This document shows, piece by piece, positions 53,032 through 61,530 of a DNA stretch of 64,000 bases. The first letter of the stretch is position 1. Each line of letters opens with the position of its first letter. The notes beneath the pieces were generated by a model. The model had not been told where the DNA came from. It did no database searches and worked only from the letters and a program-made list of their open reading frames with translations. The stretch is from Bacillus sp. S3 (GTDB taxonomy: Bacteria > Bacillota > Bacilli > Bacillales > Cytobacillaceae): contig NZ_CP039727.1 in NCBI RefSeq assembly GCF_005154805.1, positions 555,501 to 619,500 on the forward strand. The letters are read 5' to 3'. The translations under genes were made by a program, and so were the position numbers.

Positions 53032-53167
53032 TTGAAATATTACTGATTAGTGGTATGATAAGGTTATACGTTATATATTGATCACATGTTACTGATACGA
53101 TCAGGCATGGTGGTAAAAATGAATGGATCTTTATGTCCATTTATTTGTACCTCCATGTCTTTTTTTG
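53032..53167 (+). promoter_or_regulatory. Promoter, RAT site and terminator controlling the PTS IIA gene
   Basis: TTGAAA (53032-53037), a 16-bp spacer and an extended TGGTATGAT give the promoter. Then comes a ribonucleic antiterminator site, TGTTACTGATACGATCAGGC (from 53087), nearly the B. subtilis ptsG RAT. It overlaps a terminator: CATGGTGGTA (53106-53115) with TACCTCCATG (53148-53157), inner ATGAATGGA/TCCATTTAT pairing, then T8. The antiterminator protein is most likely the product of the gene at 55440-56258. Confidence 0.88.
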
Positions 53168-53223
53168 TTGTTTTTTTTACATCTTTTGGGAACCATAAAC
53201 AAAAAAGTAAAGGGGTAATTGTA

Positions 53224-53712
53224 ATGAAGTTTAATTTTTTTAAAAAAGAGCCAGTTGAATTTTATACACCAGTCAATGGGAAGATTGTTTCTCTTGAGGA
53301 AGTTCCCGATCCTGTTTTCAGTCAAAAAATGATGGGCGATGGGATTGCCGTGATGCCAACAAGCGGGGATATTGTTTCTCCTGTAAAGGGGACAGTTATT
53401 CTCGTTGCAGCCACTAAGCATGCAGTTGGCCTTCGTGCCGAGGATGGTTCAGAAATCCTTATTCATGTCGGTTTAGAAACCGTAGCTTTAGACGGTAAGG
53501 GCTTTAACGTTGCCGTTAATGAAGGGGACAAAGTTTCTGCGGGACAACTCCTAATTGAAGTGGATTGGGAATATATTAGTACAAATGCAAAAAGCACAAT
53601 CACACCGGTTGTCATTACCAACAGTGAAGATGGTAAAAAGCAATATACATTTACTGAGGAAAAGGAAGGCACTGCCGGTAAGACGGTTTTATTTACAGCT
53701 GCTGCAAAGTAA
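53224..53712 (+). CDS. PTS glucose-family IIA protein
   Basis: A 162-residue EIIA of the glucose (Crr) family. FYTPVNGKIVSLEEVPDPVF opens the fold; the phospho-acceptor His81 is in ILIHVGLETV, supported by His66 in ATKHAVGL. It takes phosphate from HPr and passes it to a IIB domain, presumably that of the IIBC gene downstream, which has no IIA of its own. The start was set at ATG 53224 (GGGG-rich site before it) because the longer frame would run back into the RAT/terminator. Confidence 0.9.
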   Translation: MKFNFFKKEPVEFYTPVNGKIVSLEEVPDPVFSQKMMGDGIAVMPTSGDIVSPVKGTVILVAATKHAVGLRAEDGSEILIHVGLETVALDGKGFNVAVNEGDKVSAGQLLIEVDWEYISTNAKSTITPVVITNSEDGKKQYTFTEEKEGTAGKTVLFTAAAK

Positions 53713-53720
53713 TTTATCAG

Positions 53721-53764
53721 AAGTGAAGGGCTGCCTCAATTTTCAGCAGCGCTTCACTTTTTAT
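53721..53764 (+). terminator. Terminator between IIA and IIBC genes
   Basis: AAGTGAAG (53721-53728) with CTTCACTT (53752-53759), an inner CTGC/GCAG pair and a T5 tail. The remaining gap to 53939 contains a strong ribosome-site-like AAGGAGGTGAG at about 53779 with only a 26-codon frame after it, and a TAGTAGTTT-type direct repeat (53880-53912). No second RAT is evident. Confidence 0.75.
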
Positions 53765-53939
53765 AAAAAATTTGCCTTTAAGGAGGTGAGTGACAAAATA
53801 GTAAAACGGATTCCAGGCTGCTACTCGTCATGCTGTAATTTCAGAAATTATTTATTTTATTGTTAGCTCGTTTGGCGTTTAGTAGTAGTTTAGTAGTTGT
53901 TAAGTAGTAGTTTGACAAAAATTTATAGGGGGTAAAAAA

Positions 53940-55388
53940 ATGAAAAAGTATTTTCAGAAACTGGGAAGTTCGTTAATGTTACCGGTTGCGATTTTACCAG
54001 CTGCGGCCCTTTTATTGGGTATTGGTTATTGGATTGATCCTACGGGCTGGGGAGCAGATAGTCCGTTAGCCGCCTTCTTAATAAAAGCAGGGGGATCAAT
54101 CATCGACAATATCCCAATCCTTTTTGCAGTTGGTGTGGCGCTGGGGATGGCAAAAGAAAAAGATGGTTCAGCAGCGCTAAGTGGTTTGGTTGCCTATCTA
54201 GTCGTAACAACCCTGCTTTCAACTGGATCGGTTGCATTGCTGCAAGGAATTGATCCAGCAAAGGTAGACCCAGCATTTGCAAAAATCGGCAATGCCTTTA
54301 TCGGTATTCTTTCAGGTATTGTTGCTTCGATGATGTACAATCGCTTCAGTCATGTAAAGTTGCCAGATGCATTTGCTTTCTTTAGCGGAAAACGTTTAGT
54401 ACCTATTATGACAGCGGTTGCAATGTTAGTGGTTTCTGGAGTGTTGTTCTTTGTTTGGCCGGTCATCTATACTGCACTAGTATCATTTGGTAAAACGATT
54501 AGTGATTTAGGTGCTGTTGGCGCGGGTCTTTACGGCTTCTTCAACCGACTTTTAATTCCAACGGGATTACACCATGCGTTAAACTCCGTGTTCTGGTTTG
54601 ACGTTGCCGGAATTAACGATATTGGGAACTTCTTATCTGGTAAAGGTGAAAAAGGAGTCACAGGCATGTATCAAGCAGGCTTCTTCCCAGTTATGATGTT
54701 TGGGTTACCTGCAGCAGCATTAGCAATGGTTCATACAGCAAAAACAAAAAAGAGAAAACAAGTAGCTTCCTTAATGCTTGCAGCAGGCTTTGCATCCTTC
54801 TTAACAGGGGTTACAGAACCAATTGAGTTTGCGTTCATGTTCTTAGCACCAATGCTGTATCTTGTTCATGCCGTTTTAACGGGTCTTTCATTGGCAATTG
54901 CAGCCGCATTCCATTGGACAGCAGGCTTTGCTTTTAGTGGAGGATTTATTGACTTTTTCTTAAGTCTAAGAAATCCAATGGCAAATCAGCCGTTTTGGTT
55001 GATTGTTCAAGGTTTAGTGTTTGCAGTTATTTACTACTTCTTGTTCCGTTTCATTATTAAAAAGTTCGACTTAAAGACTCCTGGCCGCGAAGATGATGAT
55101 GAAGATGCTGAAGAAGTTTCTTTTGCTAAGGGAGAAAGCAAATTTGCTGCGATGGCAGCTCAAATCTATGAAGGCTTAGGCGGCGACGCAAACGTAATGG
55201 CTGTTGACAACTGTGTCACTCGTCTAAGAATGGAAGTAAAGGACATGAAAGCTGTCGACCAAAAGAAAATTAAAGCAACAGGCGTACCTGGAATCAATAT
55301 CGTCGGTCCGCAAAGCATTCAAGTCATTGTCGGAACAAATGTACAATTTGTAGCTGATGAGATTGTGAAAATCCGAAAGAAAAAATAA
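53940..55388 (+). CDS. nagE: PTS IIBC transporter, N-acetylglucosamine type
   Basis: A 482-residue permease. The IIC domain (about 1-370) opens LGSSLMLPVAILPAAALLLG followed by IGYWIDPTGWG, with LIPTGLHHALNSVFWFDVAG and GVTEPIEFAFMFL, all typical of NagE/NagP rather than PtsG. An acidic linker (GREDDDEDAEE) leads to the IIB domain, whose phospho-Cys is in AVDNCVTRLRM. It imports and phosphorylates N-acetylglucosamine, taking phosphate from a separate IIA. GGGGG precedes the ATG. The separate IIA gene upstream likely supplies phosphate. Confidence 0.87.
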   Translation: MKKYFQKLGSSLMLPVAILPAAALLLGIGYWIDPTGWGADSPLAAFLIKAGGSIIDNIPILFAVGVALGMAKEKDGSAALSGLVAYLVVTTLLSTGSVALLQGIDPAKVDPAFAKIGNAFIGILSGIVASMMYNRFSHVKLPDAFAFFSGKRLVPIMTAVAMLVVSGVLFFVWPVIYTALVSFGKTISDLGAVGAGLYGFFNRLLIPTGLHHALNSVFWFDVAGINDIGNFLSGKGEKGVTGMYQAGFFPVMMFGLPAAALAMVHTAKTKKRKQVASLMLAAGFASFLTGVTEPIEFAFMFLAPMLYLVHAVLTGLSLAIAAAFHWTAGFAFSGGFIDFFLSLRNPMANQPFWLIVQGLVFAVIYYFLFRFIIKKFDLKTPGREDDDEDAEEVSFAKGESKFAAMAAQIYEGLGGDANVMAVDNCVTRLRMEVKDMKAVDQKKIKATGVPGINIVGPQSIQVIVGTNVQFVADEIVKIRKKK

Positions 55389-55398
55389 TAATAGCAGA

Positions 55399-55439
55399 CA
55401 AAAACGCTTGGACACTCTTTTTCAGAGCCCAAGCGTTTT
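55399..55439. terminator. Bidirectional terminator
   Basis: 12-bp stem AAAAACGCTTGG / CCAAGCGTTTTT between the convergent IIBC and antiterminator genes, with T-runs on both sides. Confidence 0.88.
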
Positions 55440-56258
55440 TTATCGTTTTCGCAGTCTTTCGATGTGAAGTGTTAAGTATCCAAGTTCATGCTCTGGCAGA
55501 TGGATTTCGTGATTTTGTGAAAGGTCTTTGGCAACCTTTTTTGCACATTTGTAGGCAATGGGGAATTTATTAGTGATCATTTTCAGCATCTCATCATCGA
55601 TTGTATTTGGTTCACCATTACTGATTCTTGAAATAGCAAAGCGGAGATGGGTCATTAGGCGCTGGTATGAAAGATCGTCTTCAACTATTTCAATATGTAA
55701 ATAATCCTTAATCGTTTGCACCATATCTCCAATGATGGCCGTTTGTCGAAGCGTCTGTTTCATGTCCCCGCCATTTAAATTAGCGGTGTGAAGATGGAGG
55801 GCGATAAAGGCTGCTTCATCCACAGGCATCTTAATGGCTGTCTTTTTCTCAATATGCCGAAGCGCCCACATGCCGATATCAAATTCCTTTTTATATAGAA
55901 TTTTGATTTCATTAAGTAGTTTATTCTTAAGATTGATTCCATCCCGCACTCGTTCAATGGCAAAGGATAAGTGATCGGTCAGGGCAATGTGAATATGCTC
56001 GTTTAATTTGCTGCCAAGGGATTCTTCGGCGTAGGTAATAATCTCTTCTGAAAGTGCAAAATGTTCTTCAGGTATTTGTAGTAACAGCTGCTGGAATTTC
56101 TCATTTTCCTTCATGACAAACAGCTTTTCAATTTTGCTGGGGTTCACGATGTCATTTTTCTTTTTCTGAAAAGCAATCCCTGCACCAATGGCAATTTTTT
56201 CTTCATTATGATCTGTAACAACAACGGCGTTGTTATTTAATATTTTTTTGATTTTCAC
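55440..56258 (-). CDS. BglG/GlcT-family transcription antiterminator
   Basis: A 272-residue protein. The N-terminal RNA-binding CAT domain begins MKIKKILNNNAVVVTDHNEE and continues IAIGAGIAFQKKKNDIV. Two PRD domains follow, with regulatory His in LNEHIHIALTDHLSFA and FIALHLHTANL of PRD1 and the matching HLPEHELGYLTLHIERL of PRD2. Phosphorylation by the PTS controls its dimerisation. Unphosphorylated protein binds a RAT and lets transcription pass; the only RAT I find nearby is upstream of the IIA gene at 53087. The gene is convergent with the transporter gene. Confidence 0.9.
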   Translation of the reverse strand: MKIKKILNNNAVVVTDHNEEKIAIGAGIAFQKKKNDIVNPSKIEKLFVMKENEKFQQLLLQIPEEHFALSEEIITYAEESLGSKLNEHIHIALTDHLSFAIERVRDGINLKNKLLNEIKILYKKEFDIGMWALRHIEKKTAIKMPVDEAAFIALHLHTANLNGGDMKQTLRQTAIIGDMVQTIKDYLHIEIVEDDLSYQRLMTHLRFAISRISNGEPNTIDDEMLKMITNKFPIAYKCAKKVAKDLSQNHEIHLPEHELGYLTLHIERLRKR

Positions 56259-56498
56259 TGATCCACCTCCCGGCTCTTTCTTTCTAGAAATAGAGAATTG
56301 ATGTTGTCCTTATGAGTACTAGCCAAATCATTCTTCTATTGTATATAAATTTCGACATTATACCACTTTTTCCTCCTTATCCAGCTGATAATCGCGAAAA
56401 GGGGATGCGGTTGTGGATTTAATGTCTTTTTTTCACAAAATGGTTTAATCTAGTATGGTGTTACTTCTGTTTTAAATATAATTGTATAGGTGTAAGTG

Positions 56499-57116
56499 AT
56501 GAAAGAACATTATTATGATAAATTATTGAACATCAAAACAAAGGGAGACCACCATGGGGGGGCCTCCCAAAATAAGTCCTTGCATTATCATCCGTATGAG
56601 CCGACGCCTTATAGTGCACTGGAGGAGCTATTTCGTCATTATGAAGTGAAAAGCAGTGACCGGGTAGTTGATTATGGCTGCGGGAAAGGGCGGTTAAATT
56701 TTTATCTCCACTATTTTTTTCATGTGTCTGTAGTGGGAATCGAAATGAATGAGCTTCTTTATCAGGCCGCTGTTGAAAATCTTGGCAGTTATGCGCGGAA
56801 AACGAAAAAAGGGCCTGAGCAAATTCAGTTTCATTGCTGCTTAGCAGAGGAGTATGAGATTAATCCAAGGGATAATCGCTTTTATTTCTTTAACCCGTTT
56901 TCAATTCAAGTGTTTAGGAAGATAGTCAACCATATTTTGCTGTCGGTGGAGAACGTGGAACGGGAGATTGAGCTGGTGTTATACTATCCATCCGAGGATT
57001 ATATTTATTTTCTCGAAAACCAGACTTTGTTTGTATTAAAAGGAGAGGTCATCCTGCCGGATTTGTATGAACATGACCCGAATGAACGGTTTTTAATATA
57101 TCGGCTGGAATATTAG
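56499..57116 (+). CDS. Class I SAM-dependent methyltransferase
   Basis: A 205-residue protein. Motif I is VVDYGCGKGRLNFYL, and the acidic end of strand 2 is VVGIEMNELLYQ. NPFSIQVFRKIV follows where the catalytic NPPY-like motif often sits. The substrate is unknown. The ribosome site is weak (TATAGGTG); GTG 56496 is an alternative start. It is followed after about 20 bases by a small membrane protein gene. Confidence 0.78.
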   Translation: MKEHYYDKLLNIKTKGDHHGGASQNKSLHYHPYEPTPYSALEELFRHYEVKSSDRVVDYGCGKGRLNFYLHYFFHVSVVGIEMNELLYQAAVENLGSYARKTKKGPEQIQFHCCLAEEYEINPRDNRFYFFNPFSIQVFRKIVNHILLSVENVEREIELVLYYPSEDYIYFLENQTLFVLKGEVILPDLYEHDPNERFLIYRLEY

Positions 57117-57138
57117 GGGGAGGAGCGAGGACTTTTTT

Positions 57139-57639
57139 ATGTACCATCGATTATGGAGTGCTGCTAATATTGTGTTGATTGTTGTCTCGATTGTGTATAT
57201 ATGGTTTTTCCGACCGCATGACAGCTCATTAATTGTAACAGGACAGGTACTGGCTCAGGCAGCGGTGTTTCTCTTTTTAATCAATATTAATATGTATTTC
57301 ATCTTTTTGGTCATTCGGAGAACAACCATTCGGAAGGTGAAGATTCGGCTTGCAAAGTTTTCCCGGTACTTAATGAAATGGCATATTAAGATTGCACTGC
57401 TTGGTACTACAGTTATTATCGGACACGCGTTAATTAATATTTACGAATTTGGAGCAATGCTGGGCTATGGACATGGAAAGTTGCTGAGCGGCTACCTGGC
57501 AATCGTGCTGCTAGGTATAACACTGATTGCCGGTCTCTTGAGACACAAAAAAGCCTCTGGCTTCCGCCGCAAATTCCACCTCATCACCGCCATGACCTTC
57601 CTATCGGCCTTCCTGTTACACATGTTTCTGCTAATATAA
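57139..57639 (+). CDS. Four-helix membrane protein with intramembrane histidines
   Basis: A 166-residue protein with five hydrophobic stretches. Histidines occur at helix positions suited for haem binding: LMKWHIKIALLG, VIIGHALINIYEF, RKFHLITAMTFL and FLLHMFLLI. This spacing resembles small cytochrome b561- or ferric-reductase-like proteins. I do not recognise a named family. GGGGAGGAG lies about ten bases ahead of the ATG. Confidence 0.6.
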   Translation: MYHRLWSAANIVLIVVSIVYIWFFRPHDSSLIVTGQVLAQAAVFLFLININMYFIFLVIRRTTIRKVKIRLAKFSRYLMKWHIKIALLGTTVIIGHALINIYEFGAMLGYGHGKLLSGYLAIVLLGITLIAGLLRHKKASGFRRKFHLITAMTFLSAFLLHMFLLI

Positions 57640-57641
57640 TA

Positions 57642-57683
57642 GTGTTATTGGTGTTATTGGTGTTATTGGTGTCAGGCACCATT
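57642..57683. repeat. Tandem 9-base repeat joined to a dispersed palindrome
   Basis: Three tandem GTGTTATTG units (57642-57668) run into GGTGTCAGGCACCA, a palindromic sequence that recurs in this window near 60180 and at 61273-61320. Confidence 0.75.
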
Positions 57684-57746
57684 CGTGGACAGTGTCCGTG
57701 TGGCGTGGACAATTGAGTTTGTTTTGTTGTTAGAGGGGGGATTGGT

Positions 57747-58391
57747 ATGGAGAGTATTACGGTTGTTTCGCTTTTGGATGTGATTAGTGAGTTGTTTTCG
57801 GAGGAGATTTCGATCGCGGTTTCGAATACGAAGGAATATATTTATTATCGGCCGAGTAAGCGGATTGATTTGAAAATCACCCCTGGTGACTCGTTGAAGG
57901 AAGGGACGATTGCCTATAAGGCAATTCATTCGAAACAAAAAATTTCTGAGTTTATTAATCGTGAACTGTTTGGAGTTCCCTATCATGGAATGGCGGTGCC
58001 GTTTTTTCACGAAGGGAAACTGGAAGGCTGTGTGACGGCGATTTTCCCGGCACTGACAAGCGGGAAGTTAGTCGTGACAATAAAAACCGGGGACGGTTGG
58101 GTGCCGCTGCCCTTCGCACAGGTAATTTATTTAGAGGCGAAGGATAAAAAGACATATGTTCATACTAAAGTTCACAGCGGCACGCATAAATATTCTCTCC
58201 AAGAATTTGAGTTCTTGCTGCCCAAGGATTATTTCATCCGCTGCCATCGTTCGTTTATTGTGAACGTCAATCATATTAAGGAGATCTTCCCTGATTCTCA
58301 TTCAACTTTTATCCTATCGATGGATAACGGCGACCGAGTGCCTGTAAGTCAATCTTATTCCAGTTATTTTCGCAGACTGCTAGGATTTTAG
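57747..58391 (+). CDS. LytTR-domain transcriptional regulator
   Basis: A 214-residue protein. The C-terminal ~100 residues are a LytTR DNA-binding domain (QVIYLEAKDKKTYVHTK, KDYFIRCHRSFIVNVNHIKE, VPVSQSYSSYFRRLL). The N-terminal half is not a response-regulator receiver; it looks like a small PAS/GAF-like sensor (MAVPFFHEGKLEGCVTAIFP). It probably senses a ligand directly. It lies 130 bases upstream of the CoA-transferase gene in the same orientation and may control it. The ribosome site is GAGGGGGG. Confidence 0.8.
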   Translation: MESITVVSLLDVISELFSEEISIAVSNTKEYIYYRPSKRIDLKITPGDSLKEGTIAYKAIHSKQKISEFINRELFGVPYHGMAVPFFHEGKLEGCVTAIFPALTSGKLVVTIKTGDGWVPLPFAQVIYLEAKDKKTYVHTKVHSGTHKYSLQEFEFLLPKDYFIRCHRSFIVNVNHIKEIFPDSHSTFILSMDNGDRVPVSQSYSSYFRRLLGF

Positions 58392-58522
58392 AAATATTCT
58401 GTTTAAGACGGCGGAAATGCTGTTTTATCTGAATTTTCCGTAATGTATCTCTGAAACCTCTAGTTGATAAACTTTATCGGTTAAAATTATCTTAAAATTT
58501 CACTAGGGGAGTGGGATGACAG

Positions 58523-60037
58523 ATGGATAATAAATTAGAACGGATTCGGGATCAGCGTCTTTGGGATCGGGTAGTAACTCCAGAAGAGGCAGCATCGTGG
58601 ATTGAAGATGGGATGACATTGGGGTTAAGCGGATTTACACGTGCCGGTGATGTTAAAGCAGTTCCATTTGCGTTAGTGAAACGAGCTGAGACAGAAGTTT
58701 TTAAAGTTAATGTGTATACGGGAGCTTCTTTAGGCTCAGATGTGGATAAGTTGTTTGCGGAGGCTGGAATTCTTGGAAAGAGACTTCCGTTCCAGGCGGA
58801 CCCGACGATGCGAAGTAAAATCAATAATGGCGAAATGCTGTTTGTTGACCAGCACTTGTCACACACGGCTGAGTTGGTAAGAGCAGGTGTAATGGATCCT
58901 GTCGATTTCGCGATTTTGGAAGCGTTCTCAGTTACAGAAGATGGGATGGTGATTCCAACCACCTCGGTTGGGAACTCCTTATCGTTTGCTTTAAATGCAA
59001 AATCACTCATTATTGAAATCAATTTAGCACACCAAGTTAATCTTGAAGGATTACATGATTTATACGACCCTGGAAAGCAGGGGGAGAGAGACCCAATTCC
59101 GTTGAAAAAGGCAGATGACAGAATGGGGACGATTGGAATTCCAGTTGATATCGAGAGGGTAAGAGGGATTGTGTTCACGAATCAGCTTGATTCGCCATCA
59201 ACGATTGTTCCGCCTGATGAAGAGACCGTAATTATGGCGAATCACTTGATTGAGTTTTTACGGACCGAGGTGAAGGCCGGACGGTTGACGGAGCGCCTTG
59301 CCCCACTCCAGTCGGGAATTGGTTCGGTAGCAAATGCTGTTCTGCATGGCATGCTCAAGTCAGAGTTTACGGACTTAGAGGTTTATTCTGAGGTATTGCA
59401 AGATGCGGTGTTTGATTTAATCGATGCCGGCAAGGTTCGATTCGCGTCCTGCTGTTCCATTACCCTTTCTGATGAAAAAATGAAAGAGGTATACGGGAAC
59501 TTTGAAAAATACCGCGACCAATTAATTATGCGGCCGCAGGAGATTTCCAATCATCCGGAAATCATCCGCCGCCTCGGCTTAATCTCGATTAATACGGCGC
59601 TGGAATTAGATATCTATGGGAATGTCAATTCTACCCATGTATCGGGAACGAAAATGATGAATGGTATCGGCGGTTCAGGTGATTTTGCCCGCAATGCCCG
59701 CTTAGCGATTTTTGTGACGAAATCAATTGCCAAGGGCGGGAAGATTTCGAGTATTGTCCCATTTGTTTCACATGTGGATCATACTGAGCATGATGTGGAC
59801 GTCATTGTCACGGAGCAGGGGTATGCCGATTTACGCGGCTTGGCACCGCGGCAGCGGGTAGAATTGATTATCGAACGTTGTGCACATCCTATGTATCGTG
59901 AACAGCTTCGTGAATATTATCAAGAAGCCCTTACGCGAGGAGGGCAAACCCCGCATGTGCTGGAGAAGGCATTTTCGTGGCACACAAATTTTGCTGCAAA
60001 CGGAACCATGCTGCAGCCAGTGCGAGAAACCGTTTAA
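58523..60037 (+). CDS. Acetyl-CoA hydrolase/transferase family (succinyl/acetate CoA-transferase type)
   Basis: A 504-residue protein. Family landmarks are MTLGLSGFTRAGDVKAVPFA at the start, the oxyanion-loop GIGSVANAVLHGM, the active-site Glu region LEVYSEVLQDAVFDLID, and the C-terminal GGSGDFARNARLAIF and VTEQGYADLRGL. Members such as Cat1, AarC and Ach1 move CoA between acetate, succinate and similar acids. This likely serves acetate handling or an incomplete TCA route. It has its own terminator and a candidate LytTR regulator gene before it. Confidence 0.87.
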   Translation: MDNKLERIRDQRLWDRVVTPEEAASWIEDGMTLGLSGFTRAGDVKAVPFALVKRAETEVFKVNVYTGASLGSDVDKLFAEAGILGKRLPFQADPTMRSKINNGEMLFVDQHLSHTAELVRAGVMDPVDFAILEAFSVTEDGMVIPTTSVGNSLSFALNAKSLIIEINLAHQVNLEGLHDLYDPGKQGERDPIPLKKADDRMGTIGIPVDIERVRGIVFTNQLDSPSTIVPPDEETVIMANHLIEFLRTEVKAGRLTERLAPLQSGIGSVANAVLHGMLKSEFTDLEVYSEVLQDAVFDLIDAGKVRFASCCSITLSDEKMKEVYGNFEKYRDQLIMRPQEISNHPEIIRRLGLISINTALELDIYGNVNSTHVSGTKMMNGIGGSGDFARNARLAIFVTKSIAKGGKISSIVPFVSHVDHTEHDVDVIVTEQGYADLRGLAPRQRVELIIERCAHPMYREQLREYYQEALTRGGQTPHVLEKAFSWHTNFAANGTMLQPVRETV

Positions 60038-60098
60038 CCTGATTAAACTGTATCCCTGCACCCGTTACCAAATAAAATCAATAAACAAACAAAAGCAG

Positions 60099-60128
60099 CG
60101 CTTTGATCCATCGAATCAAAGCGTTTTT
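60099..60128 (+). terminator. Terminator after the CoA-transferase gene
   Basis: 9-bp stem CGCTTTGAT / ATCAAAGCG (60099-60107 with 60115-60123) and T5. Confidence 0.85.
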
Positions 60129-60178
60129 CCTTTTTCCTGAGAATCAATTGTTGTATATTTATGGGAGAAATAGTAATA

Positions 60179-60195
60179 AGGGTGTCAGGCACCAT
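60179..60195. repeat. Copy of the GGTGTCAGGCACC palindrome upstream of the DUF418 gene
   Basis: GGGTGTCAGGCACCATT directly precedes the ribosome site region of the next gene. It is a half of the larger inverted repeat seen complete after the gene. Confidence 0.7.
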
Positions 60196-60217
60196 TAGCA
60201 CTATGAAGGAGATAGTA

Positions 60218-61243
60218 ATGGAAGATAAAAGACTGGTTATGGATGGAAGTACACGAATTGATACGCTGGATTATTTGCGGGGGTTTGCGTTATTGGGGAT
60301 TATTTTGGTGAATGTGCTCCCGCTACTGTCCGTGAAGCTGCCATCACCCCATACGATGGAGGCCTCTTATTGGAGATTATTATATTTATTTGTGGAAGGG
60401 CGCTTTTATACAATTTTCACCTTTTTATTTGGGGTTGGATTTTATATTTTTATCACACGGGCCAATATAAAAGGAAGAAACGGTTATATTTTATTCCTGA
60501 GGCGAATGGCTGCGTTATTTATTATCGGTTTAGTCCATGTTCAGTTTCATCCAGGGGAGGCCTTAACGGTTTATGCCATATGCGGCTTATTTATTTTGCC
60601 GTTTTACAAAGCGAATAAAGTGGTAAATCTTGTGTTCGGAACCGTGATGTTAATTGTTTTAGGGTTCTTCTCCTTTAAACTGTTTATGGTGATTCCGCTG
60701 ATGTTATTAGGAATCGCCGCTGGACAATTTCAAGTGTTTGAACGGCTTTCTAAAATACGCAATAAGGTAATCCTTTTTACCAGTATCATGTTTGCTTTAA
60801 GTGTTCCCGGCCTGATTTATCAATATCAATTTGCGCCTGCCAGCATTGGATATGGCTCAGAGGCGGATTTGCAGGCGGTACAGCGCTTCTTAAGCATCGG
60901 AATTACAATTGGTCCGGTTATCTCAGCCTTTTATGTCGGACTCCTAGTTTTCCTGTTGCAATCTTCCTTTTTTCAAAAGGTATTATCCCCCCTGAAAAGC
61001 TATGGAAGAATGGCATTGACTAATTATATTTCGCAGACAGCTTTACTGTTTCTAGCTGGTAATACGCTAAATTTATTTAATAAAATAACTTATATCCAAT
61101 CCCTTTACCTGTGTATAACGATTTATATCATCCAGCTCTTTTTCAGTGTGATGTGGCTCCGCTTCTTCCGATATGGTCCGGTGGAATGGATATGGAGAAT
61201 AGTAACCTATTTTGAAATCCCGCCGCTTAGAAAACAAACATAA
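60218..61243 (+). CDS. DUF418 (YeiB-like) membrane protein
   Basis: A 341-residue polytopic protein with about ten helices. The start RIDTLDYLRGFALLGIILVN is the hallmark of DUF418/acyltransferase-3-like proteins, and the end includes YGRMALTNYISQTALLFL and the closing W-rich helix FRYGPVEWIWRIVTY. Members may acylate envelope components, but no function is firmly established. The longer frame from 60161 would translate through the dispersed palindrome. ATG 60218 has AAGGAGA seven bases ahead and is preferred. Confidence 0.82.
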   Translation: MEDKRLVMDGSTRIDTLDYLRGFALLGIILVNVLPLLSVKLPSPHTMEASYWRLLYLFVEGRFYTIFTFLFGVGFYIFITRANIKGRNGYILFLRRMAALFIIGLVHVQFHPGEALTVYAICGLFILPFYKANKVVNLVFGTVMLIVLGFFSFKLFMVIPLMLLGIAAGQFQVFERLSKIRNKVILFTSIMFALSVPGLIYQYQFAPASIGYGSEADLQAVQRFLSIGITIGPVISAFYVGLLVFLLQSSFFQKVLSPLKSYGRMALTNYISQTALLFLAGNTLNLFNKITYIQSLYLCITIYIIQLFFSVMWLRFFRYGPVEWIWRIVTYFEIPPLRKQT

Positions 61244-61267
61244 TAATATATGCCACGTTATTAGGGT

Positions 61268-61322
61268 AAAAAGGGTGTCAGGCACCATGTGAATTTTTCA
61301 CATGGTGCCTGACACCCTTTTT
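61268..61322. terminator. Large palindromic terminator/dispersed repeat
   Basis: A perfect 26-bp inverted repeat (61268-61293 with 61297-61322) with a 3-base loop. The core is GGTGTCAGGCACCATGTGAA, with A5 before and T-run after. It works as a terminator in both directions and is the full-length version of the palindrome seen at 57669 and 60179. Confidence 0.85.
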
Positions 61323-61530
61323 TCTTTATCCAACGTATCTAGATTCTTGTGGAATTTTCCCCAAAAGGGTACAAACCTAGAGCCTGTCTTATGCTCGGCA
61401 CATATAAATAAAGTACATAGAAACAAGAGAGACAAATGGAAGGGGGGGACAGGAGCGGACGAACTGTTAGGGGAGTGAATGCCGCATCATGATGACATCA
61501 TGAATTATGAGCATTTGAGAGGAGATCATT

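Noticed and set aside
57672..58155. Arg/Asn-rich minus-strand frames over the LytTR gene
   Set aside because: Low-complexity antisense shadows of the coding strand.
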